From NCBI GenBank assembly GCA_007570785.1, contig ML664199.1:25030400-25094399 (forward strand): a DNA stretch of 64,000 bases. Direction: 5' to 3'. Below the pieces are notes generated by a model, which was not told where the DNA came from, searched no databases, and saw nothing but the letters and a program-made list of their open reading frames with translations. Each line of letters opens with the position of its first letter. The stretch's first letter is position 1. The stretch is from Antilocapra americana. Its lineage: Eukaryota; Chordata; Mammalia; Artiodactyla; Antilocapridae. This document shows positions 56,491-64,000 of this stretch, one piece after another. Made by a program: the position numbers and the translations under genes.

Positions 56491-56690
56491 TGGGGCTTCC
56501 ATGGTGGCCCAGTGGTCAAGACTTCGCCTTCCAATGCAGGGGGTGCAGGATTCAATCCCTGGTCGGGGAGCTAAGATCCCACCTGGCTCATAACCAAAGA
56601 ACCAGAACACAAACAATGGAGCAATATTTCAACACACCCAATAAAGACTTAAAATGGCCCATATTGAAAAAATAATAATAAAAAAGAGAA
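56491..56690 (+). mobile_element. CHR-type tRNA-derived SINE with A-rich tail
   Basis: 'ggggcttccatggtggccc', 'gtggtcaagacttcgccttcc', 'aggattcaatccctgg' (B box), 'ggggagctaagatcccacc', then an A-rich tail to about 56690 (aataataataaaaa). Best-preserved CHR copy in the window. Confidence 0.85.
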
Positions 56691-56799
56691 TGAAAGGTGT
56701 TTGGTTTTTTGATATAACCTAATTTTACTATGATTTTAATCCAGTGACACATCTCGTAGAAAAAAAGGGAGAGAGAGAGAGATGACATAATGGATTGAA

Positions 56800-57007
56800 T
56801 GAAAATGAAAGTGTTAGTCAGCTGATTCTTTGCAACCCCATGGACTGTAGCCTCCCAGGCTCCTCTGTCCGTGGAATTCTCCAGGCAAGAATACTGGAGT
56901 GGGTTACCATTCCCTTCTCCAGGGAATCTTCCCGACCCAGGGATCAAACCCAGGCCTCCTACACTGCAGGCAGATTCTTTACCATCTGAGTCACCAGAGA
57001 AGCCCCA
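56800..57007 (-). mobile_element. Bov-tA SINE
   Basis: Antisense. The 'aatgaaagtgttagtcagctg' terminus and the head complement (tttaccatctgagtcacc) are both present. Confidence 0.92.
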
Positions 57008-57412
57008 GTGGATTGAACAGAGGTCCTTAAAAAGTTATGTCCAAGTCCTAATACCCAGAATCTATGAATGTGGCCTGGTTTGGGAAGAGGGTCTTTGCAG
57101 ATATAATTAAGCTAAAGATCTCAAGGTCATCCTGGATGATCTGGGTGGGCCCTACATTCGATGGCCAGTGTCAAAAAGGAGAGGTACAGAGATCAAAGTG
57201 ACATAGCCACAGAAAAGACTACCTGGAGCCTGCAGAAATGAGAGAGGTAAGGAGCAACTCTCCAACAGAGCCTTCAGAAAGAGGGAGGCCCTTCCCAACC
57301 TTGGTCCCAGACTTCAGCTTCCAGAACTGGGAAAGAATAAATTTCTATTGTGAAAGTCACAATGTTTGTGGTCATTTCTTACAGCAGCTCTGGGAAACTA
57401 CTATAAAAGCTA
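57008..57412 (+). mobile_element. MLT1-like MaLR LTR
   Basis: Phrases in order: 'aaaaagttatgtccaagtcc', 'gcagatataattaagctaaag', 'ggatgatctgggtgggccc', 'aactgggaaagaataaatttc' with AATAAA near 57335, and 'gctctgggaaactactataa' end. Close in type to, but not the same subfamily as, 12688-13015. Confidence 0.6.
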
Positions 57413-58157
57413 AATAAAACACATAGTTTGCAGAATAATTCAAAATTTGGGCTATAGTAGGTATATATTAATACCTAAACTCAACTTCTTGTTTGTATTA
57501 ATGCTTGGTCTGACATTAAAAGAATATTCAGCAAAAGGTTTGGTGCTCATCCAAAAATATTTTCTTTCAAGCAAAGCCAGTTTGGGGGAAAGAATTGGCC
57601 TGGTTTCCCAAACTGGCTTCGAATCCTATTTTTTAAGTCAAAAGTGATGTCATTTTTGACTGCCACTAGAAGGGGTAGAATAAGATCATTTCAAAAGGAA
57701 CGTTTATCTTCAAATGGATTTCAGATTATGTGGGGTTTCCAACTATGTGAGTATTTTGACAGACGAACTTAAGGCATTTAAAAGTATTTTCATCGTTTGG
57801 TTTTCATATTCTTACCTTACAAGCCAAGATAAAACATGGAGAAAGGGTGAAATTGCTATTATCTTTCAGGAAACCGGGGACAGAGTCTCCTCCATGCATT
57901 TAAATTCGCTTCATATTTTTGCATTTTTCTAAGGCTTCCAGCAACCAAAAAGCAGAAGTGACACTTCCTCTTATAAAGCATCATGTGCTTCCCAGCTCAG
58001 AAAGCATCCTATGTGGACTATAGGGAAAATTAAACAATTATATTTTCAGCTGATTCATACAATGCCAAAGTGTGGCAGTCAACATCATTCCCCCAAAACA
58101 TTCAGTGGCTCAGAAAAGAACAGACTAGGGTTCTGCATTTGAACACCAAGTCCTACG
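57413..58157. other. Unassigned AT-rich DNA
   Basis: Two small plus-strand frames (57447-57647, 57714-57932) with no domain. Not repetitive by eye. Confidence 0.4.
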
Positions 58158-58500
58158 CCTCCCTGGTGGTCGAGTGGTAAAGACTCTGCCTGCCAATACA
58201 AAGGACACAGGTTTGATTCCTAGTCCGAGAAGATCCCACATGCAGCAGAGCAACTAAGATGGTGCGCCACGACTGAGTCTGTGCTCTAAAGCCCACATAC
58301 TGCAAGTACTGAAGCCAGCAAACCCTAGAGCCCCTGCTCCCCCACAAAAGAAACCATCACAACGAGAAGCCCAAGCACCACAACTAGAGAGTAGCTCCTG
58401 CTCGCCGCAACTACAGAAAAGTCCGAGCAGCAGCAAAGACCCCATGAAACCAAAAGTAAATAAATAAATTAATTAAATAAAAAGAATTTGTTAAAAAATA
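58158..58500 (+). mobile_element. Long CHR-type (CHR-1-like) SINE
   Basis: tRNA head 'ctccctggtggtcgagtgg' with B box 'gtttgattcctag', then a long body (agcagagcaactaagatgg, gagtctgtgctctaaagccc, gagtagctcctgctcgccgc) and (aaat)n tail. The extended body distinguishes it from the short CHR copies. Confidence 0.75.
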
Positions 58501-59962
58501 AAAAAAGAACACCAGGTCCAGGTGTGAATTTACTCATCTGCATGGTTCCCTCATCAAGTCAAATCTTCTCCTTTGTCAAGTTGAATCTTCAGAGGGGCTC
58601 TGAAGCCCCTCTGAAGCCAGGAGGGCTTGTCCTTCAGCTGAAGCCAGGAGACCAGTTCAAGAACAGTCGTAGGAGGGGACCCCCTCTGTGATGACTGGAG
58701 ATCCTGACCCTGCCTGGCAGCGACTCCGGTGCCTGGCATCACCCTCAGACACTGGCTCCATTGCCTCTCAGGCTGGAGTGCTAACACCCCATTGTGGCTT
58801 TGTCTGAAGGTGTCTCAGAGAAAGGAGACCTGGGTCACTCGAGAGCATGGGGGCCTGTCCTTGAAGAAGATGGAAACAGGGAGCGTTCTCACCAAGTGCA
58901 GTGGAGGTGCTGAAATGAGACCCAAGGGAGATAAAAACCCTCCTGAACCTTGTTCCTGCAACAAATACAGGATCATGGAGGGAGGGCTCCAGCTAAAAGG
59001 GGCAGTTTTCTCATTGGGTATTTCAGATTGTGCCCAAATGTACCCAGGCACTTATCTGTGCCTGCTGGGCTGGTGGTGCTGATGCTGTCATAATGCTCTG
59101 CCCATCCCCCATCAGACCTGGCCATGCAGCCCGCCAGGCTACCCTCCAGCTGCTACCACTCCATCCCTGTGCCTGCAGGCTTCCTCTGGCAGCTAGAGTG
59201 GTTCTGGGCAGCATCAAGGAACTAACACTGCCCCCACCCACACCCACCTTCCAACACAGTCCTTGAAGCGAGACTGGCACATCTAACACACTGCTCCATC
59301 ACACCCTGAGCTCAGTGTGCTCTGCTGTTGCCAGGGACCCCCATAAAATGGAGCGTGGGGACCCACTCTAGTTATCTGCCTCATGATGCTCTTTTTATTG
59401 GCTATCTCTGCTTACAGGTCTTCCTTCCCCAGGCTCCCTCCACACCGATGTTTCCTGGGGTCACCTTCAAAAACACTTGTGCTTGTCTCAAAGTCTGCTT
59501 CTGGGGAAACCAAACTACAACAGCTGGCAGAGTTCTCTGCAAGCAGAACCTCTCTTCTGTCTAATGGCTGTGGCTCTTCATCCACAAAGACTGTCTCAGT
59601 TCCTAGCACTATCTTATTCTTGCAGGAAAGAATCAGCCAGAATAGTTATTTGGTCTAAATACATCATTCCCCTCCCAGCTTGTGAATTTATTGCTGACAG
59701 AGAAATACTTTTAGATCTATTATTTTTAATACACTAAGAAATAGCAGTGTATCAGGAGCCAAGGTGATACCAGTGGAGTGCCAGGGAGTTACCTAAATCT
59801 CCACCTCCACCTAGAAATCCAAGGAGTCCCACAGTGCCCCCAAGGAGGTCACATGGAAACTCTAGACTCTCAGCCACCACCTGAGAGTCACAAGATGACA
59901 TCCCCTTTCTCCCACTGGAGTGGGGTCAGAGGAGCTCTACCAAGACATTTATATAAGACATC
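58501..59962. other. Unassigned GC-balanced DNA
   Basis: Small internal direct repeats 'gaagcc' with 'cctctgaag' around 58595-58650. Overlapping frames on both strands (58729-59082, 59023-59289, 59383-59658) have no recognisable domain. 59455-59530 (cttgtgcttgtctcaaagtc, gcttctggggaaaccaaac) resembles the 3' end of an old LTR. No exon call is justified. Confidence 0.4.
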
Positions 59963-60522
59963 ACAGCAATGTTTATAATAGCCAGGACATGGAAGCAACC
60001 TAGATGTCCATCAGCAGACGAATGGATAAGAAAGCTATGGTACATATACACAATGGAATATTACTCAGCCATTAAAAAGAATACATTCGAATCAGTTCTA
60101 ATGAGGTAGATGAAACTGGAGCCTATTATACAGAGCAAAGTAAGCCAGAAAGAAAAACAATACAGTATACTAATGCATATATATGGAATCTAGAAAGATG
60201 GTAACAATAACTCGGTATGTGAGACAGCAAAAGAAATGCAGATGTATAGCACAGTCTTTTGGACTCTGTGTGAGAGGGCGATTATGGAATGATATGAGAG
60301 AATGGCATTGAAGCATGTAAATTATCATATGTGAAACGAATCGCCAGACCAGGTTCAATGCATGATACAGGGTGCTCAGGGCTGGTGCACCAGGATAAAC
60401 CATAGGGATGGAGTGGGGAGGGAGGTGGGAGGGGGGTTCTGGAAGGGGAACACATGTACACTCATGGCGGATTCATGTCAATGTATGGCAAAACCAATAC
60501 AATTTGTAAAGTTAAAAAAAAA
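59963..60522 (+). mobile_element. L1 3' end
   Basis: Starts at about 'cagcaatgtttataatagcc' in the ORF2 tail ([12 protein letters not shown] region), passes the 'HIYGI' end with stop near 60190, has the G-rich tract at 60415-60436, and ends in A12. The flanks show no convincing duplication. Confidence 0.92.
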
Positions 60523-60544
60523 AAAGACTCTGAATCATATACTG

Positions 60545-61290
60545 CCCCAAATATCTAGGTTTTAATTTTGAAAATCATTTGTCATACAAACATCAGGAAT
60601 ATCTCCAACTATATGAGAAAAGACAGCCAGTAGACATCAACCAACAAAAAGAGGACATTCAGATGTTAGAATTCTCTGACACAAGTTTAAAGCAGCTATC
60701 ATAGACATGCTTCACTGGCCAAATGTGGAAAACAAATTTTAAAAATAGAAAATCTCAGAAAAGATGGATAAGATACAAAGAAGAACCAAGTAAAAAGTTT
60801 AAAACTGAAAAGTAGACTAGCCAAGATAAAATGCTCATCAGTGATGAGATCAACAAGAGAATGGAGAGGAAATAAGAACAAGTCAGTGAACATAAAGACA
60901 GAAGAATAAAAATGACCAAATCTAAATGATACAAAAAATAGATGGAAAAATAATTGAATAGAGCCCCAGGGACAAGTGGGGTTATACCAAATGTTTAACG
61001 TTCATGTCATCAGAATCCCAGGAGATCAAAAAAGAGGATGGAAATTAAAGATACTTAAAAAAAGACTGGAGACTTCCCTGCTGGCCCACTGTTTAAGACC
61101 TGGTGCTCCTGACTCAGGGGGCATGGGTTCCATCCCTGCTCAGGGAAGCGTGCCCCAACGCATGACCAAAAATAAAAAATAAACAAATAATATTTTAAAA
61201 TTAGGACTGAACACTTCTTAAACTTGCCAAAAAGTGTAAACCTACAGACCAAGCAATGAACAATCTTCAGAGTAAAAAACAAAGAAACAC
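60545..61290 (+). mobile_element. Ancient L1 ORF1 remnant split by CHR
   Basis: 60545-61069 follows an old mammalian L1 ORF1 nucleotide pattern: 'gaaaagacagccagtagac', 'gttagaattctctgacaca', 'agaagaaccaagtaaaaag', 'gagccccagggacaagtgg'. 61202-61290 continues ('acttgccaaaaagtgtaaacc'). Many stops. This is the only ORF1-like sequence in the window. Confidence 0.65.
61070..61201 (+). mobile_element. CHR-type tRNA-derived SINE
   Basis: 'gacttccctgctggcccac', 'gtttaagacctggtgctcc', 'gggttccatccctgc' (B box), 'gcatgaccaaaaataaa' tail, inserted in the old L1. Confidence 0.82.
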
Positions 61291-61639
61291 ACGCTAAGAC
61301 ATGTTACGGGCAAATTACAAACACATGTGTGAGACACTGTTTCCTTCAGGCATGTCCCGATGCACTCGGTTGTGATTCAGTGTTAATGGGTTGACAGTAT
61401 GTATTAAACCAGAGGTCTTTAAAGAGAAACACATTTAAAAGGTTATCAATCGATCCCCTCATGAAAGAGGTACAATCAAGAGCCTACAGGAATTTCACCT
61501 GGAGCTGTGACTCAGCATTGCTAATCCACAATTCCTGAGAACAGTCCAAGATATTACGATTGCAAATAATGAGAACTGACTGTAGCTATAAAACAATACT
61601 TATGAATCAGAGAGAAATCTTTCACTTTGTTCTTGAATG
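61291..61639. other. Unassigned DNA
   Basis: Unrecognised; possibly very old repeat. Confidence 0.35.
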
Positions 61640-62133
61640 TCCATAAAGCTATGACCAAACTAGATAGTGTATTAAAAAGCAGAGGTGTCACTTTGCTGAC
61701 AAAGGTCCATAGTCAAAGGTATGGTTTTGCCTGTAGTCATGTGTGGATGTGAATGCTGGACCATAAAGAAGACTTAGCCCTGAAAAACTGATGCTGGAGA
61801 AGACTCTTGAGAGTCCCTTGGACAGCAAGGAGAATAAACCTTGAAAACCTAAAGGAGATCAGTCCTTATAGTCATTGGAAGGACTGATGCTAAAGCTGAA
61901 GCTCCAATATTTTGGAAACCGGATTCCAAGAGCTGACTTATTAAAAAAGACCCAGATGCTGGGAAATATTTAGAGCAGGAGGAGATGGGAGTGGCAGAGG
62001 ATGAGACGGTTGTATGACATCACTGACTTAATGGATATGAATGTGAGCAAACTCTCGAAAGAGAAAGAAGCCTGGTATGCTGCAGTCCATGGGGTGGCAA
62101 AGAGTCAGACACCACTTAGTGACAGAACAACAA
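61640..62133 (+). mobile_element. BovB LINE, 3' fragment
   Basis: Sense from 'aaagctatgaccaaactag' to 'cacttagtgacagaacaac' with a caa-rich tail. More diverged than most BovB copies here, with several small deletions. Confidence 0.88.
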
Positions 62134-62420
62134 CAAAATTGGAATATAGTTAGTGGATTTACAACGTTGTGTTAATTTCTGCTATAAAGCAAAGTGATTC
62201 AGTCCTAACCTATACATTCTTTTTCATATTCTTTTCTACACTCCCAAAGACATTCTATGAAGCCAACATCATTCTGATACTAAAATCAAAGACTCCACTG
62301 AAAAATAAAATTATGACCAATATCAGTGACGAATATAAATGTAAGTATTGATCTTAAACTGTGTTAAAGGAAATCTAGAAATATGTTGGAAAAAATAGCT
62401 TGAATTGAACAAGAGAAGTA
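62134..62420 (-). mobile_element. Older L1 3' end with inverted internal piece
   Basis: 62134-62240 is the antisense L1 3' end (ttggaatatagttagtgg, tttttcatattcttttc). From about 62241 it reads sense ORF2 (TFYEANIILILKSKTPLKNK; ISDEYKCK), the RT-entry region. Another 5'-inverted insertion is likely, with a large deletion between the arms. Confidence 0.72.
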
Positions 62421-62530
62421 TCAGACAACATAGAACTTCTTTAAAAAAAACAAATAGGGTTGGACTGAAAAGAAATGGTCCAAAATTTCTACTTCATATT
62501 CATGCTTCTGCTGTCTCCTGAAAACCTGAA
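62421..62530. other. Unassigned DNA
   Basis: Short flank; nothing recognised. Confidence 0.3.
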
Positions 62531-62728
62531 AGTATGTTGCTCAGTCATGTCTGACTCTTTGTGACCCCATGGACTGTAGCCCACCAGGCTCCTCTGTCCA
62601 TGGGATTCTCCATGAAAGAATACTAGAGTGGGTTGCCATGACCTCCTCCAGGGGATCTTCCCCACTCAGGGATCAAACCCAGGTCTCCAGCATCACAGGC
62701 AGATTCTTAACCGTCTGAGCCACATCTT
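62531..62728 (-). mobile_element. Bov-tA SINE
   Basis: Antisense. Terminus 'gtatgttgctcagtcatgtc', head complement 'ggcagattcttaaccgtctg'; the last bases of the head are missing. Confidence 0.92.
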
Positions 62729-63287
62729 TCAACATCTGCTGTCTCTTAAATTCGTGCAATTATTACCCATTAGTTTCTATAACTAAACTTATTTTGTACC
62801 ATTTCTATCAGTGACTGAAAAAATGTTAAATTGATGTAGGATTTTGACTTCTGAAATAGAATGCTGTTTTTAACTCGGTGGTAATTGTGTTCGATGCAGC
62901 CTGCTTCAACTTAAAAATGAGTGTTTTGTGAAAGACAGATAATAAATTGCAGAGCTAATCAATGGGAAAATTAGCCAGCAGCAGAGATAGGTTTTAATTA
63001 ATGATATTGCTTGCTTGTTAGGAAAGGTCTCTGAAAAGGTAATCAAAGAAACATCACATATGGGCCATTTGTTCTCTGAGGACTATTTTTAAAAAGGATA
63101 TTTCTCGACTAGTTTTCCAGTCCTTTCTCAAATCCTTCTAGGGATCAGGGATGGAATTACATGACCTTGGCAACTTTCTGATGGGTCTCCCCTCTACCTG
63201 TGTGGAAACGGATAAAGACCGCCCAAATGAGGACCAGGTAAGGCTATTTATTCAGAGCTGGTGATGGCAAAGGAGTCAGCCACCATC
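62729..63287. other. Unassigned DNA
   Basis: Nothing recognised over about 560 bp. Confidence 0.4.
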
Positions 63288-63503
63288 AGGCTGCCCTGAT
63301 GGCTCAGTAGTAAAGAAACTGCCTGCCAACGCAGGAGACACAAGAGACAATGGATGGATCCATGGGTTGGGAAGATCCCCCGGAGAAGGAAATGGCAACC
63401 CCCTCCAATATTCTTGCCTGGGAAATCTCATGGACAGAGGAGCCTGGCAGGCTACAGTCCATGGGGTCGCAAAGAGTTGGACACTACTGAGCGACTGAGC
63501 CCA
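63288..63503 (+). mobile_element. Bov-tA SINE
   Basis: 'ggctgccctgatggctcag' head, an expanded segment before the B box (caagagacaatggatgg), and a well-kept BovA body and terminus. Confidence 0.93.
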
Positions 63504-64000
63504 TTTATCTCGCAGCCCTGGGCTAGCTAGTAATCAGGCATCCTATGTGGCTGATTAGGGGACCATATTTGGCTCCCTAAGGACAGTGTGCATCAGAAGT
63601 GGGGCAAACACTTGAGAAGCTGACGGTTGTGAACCCTAACTGTGGGGCCTGAGTGTCCACAGGCCGTGGTTTGGCTTCGTGGCCCAGCTGTTGCAAATGT
63701 TGGGGCGGAGTGTTACTGTCAGATGTGGTCTGATGTCGTGGGTCTGTACATTCAGTCTCCATGGAAACATAGAAGCACCTGTCCTGTTATTGGCATCTGT
63801 GTCTGCAGGACCCTGGGAGAGTGCTGTCACTCAACAGTGGCTGAAGAAGAGGGCGCATGGTCAGAAGGCTCCCTGTAACATGCATCCTTCTCACTCCCTG
63901 TACCTGTGCTTTCATAGCTACAAACCAGCACACTTCCACCATCTAAGAGCAGCCGTTTATTGAACCACTGTTGGATGTGCAATCAGGGTAGGCGCTTGGA
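63504..64000. other. Unassigned GC-balanced DNA at window end
   Basis: Overlapping open frames 63642-63878 (+), 63679-63963 (+) and 63636-63830 (-) lie in the same block; none has a known domain. The repeat-like look of this stretch could not be tied to a family. Confidence 0.35.

Noticed and set aside
58729..59658. Exons in the GC-balanced 58.7-59.7 kb stretch
   Set aside because: Frames overlap on both strands without domains or convincing splice sites; base composition explains them.
59963..60540. Target-site duplication 'aagac' around the L1 3' end
   Set aside because: Only five bases match and they sit beside an A-run, so it is not distinguishable from chance.

Overview
This is vertebrate nuclear DNA from a ruminant, probably a bovid or other pecoran. 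The window is dense in Bov-tA and Bov-A2 SINEs, BovB (RTE-type) LINEs, bovine-type L1 LINEs and the older cetartiodactyl CHR tRNA-derived SINEs. Family names come from recognising consensus features by eye; no database search was run. The species cannot be fixed from the sequence.

I find no intact host protein-coding gene, rRNA, tRNA gene or CRISPR. Every long open frame with a recognisable product is a LINE reverse-transcriptase or endonuclease remnant. The other frames are short, lack recognisable domains and look like chance. The window therefore reads as intergenic or intronic sequence, with roughly half in recognisable repeats and the rest AT-rich unassigned sequence.

Layout. 1-3.5 kb: unassigned DNA with Bov-tA copies and a BovB 3' fragment. 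3.55-5.5 kb: a clean L1 insertion with a 5' inversion and a 15-bp target-site duplication. 5.6-17 kb: Bov-tA, BovB and CHR copies, an MLT1-like LTR, an mRNA-like unassigned block (13.0-14.6 kb) and an old inverted L1. 17.05-23.55 kb: one long minus-strand L1 that keeps its GC-rich 5' UTR and most of ORF2, has lost ORF1, and is split by a 1.28-kb BovB with an open reverse-transcriptase frame. 23.5-32.8 kb: an ERV-LTR-like block, old L1 pieces, a BovB that itself received a 105-bp L1 insert, one Bov-A2, and an unassigned stretch with a perfect X-box-like palindrome. 32.8-34.4 kb: a second recent L1 with 5' inversion, in a perfect TTTT/AAAA target. 34.4-52 kb: BovB and SINE copies, AT-rich DNA, a (CA)22 microsatellite and a 400-N gap. 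52.1-55.3 kb: tandem Bov-tA copies, a young L1 with a single nonsense codon in its retained ORF2, a BovB and a second 400-N gap. 55.3-64 kb: unassigned, relatively GC-rich DNA with SINEs, an MLT1-like LTR, an L1 3' end, an ancient L1 ORF1 remnant and another old inverted L1.

There is no gene system here. The biology visible is retrotransposition: L1 machinery probably also mobilised the Bov-tA and CHR SINEs, and BovB the BovA-type SINEs, leaving nested insertions whose order can be read. The best candidates for follow-up are the inverted L1 insertions, the nested BovB in the long L1, the antisense open frames in the L1 5' UTR, the X-box palindrome and the unassigned mRNA-like block.
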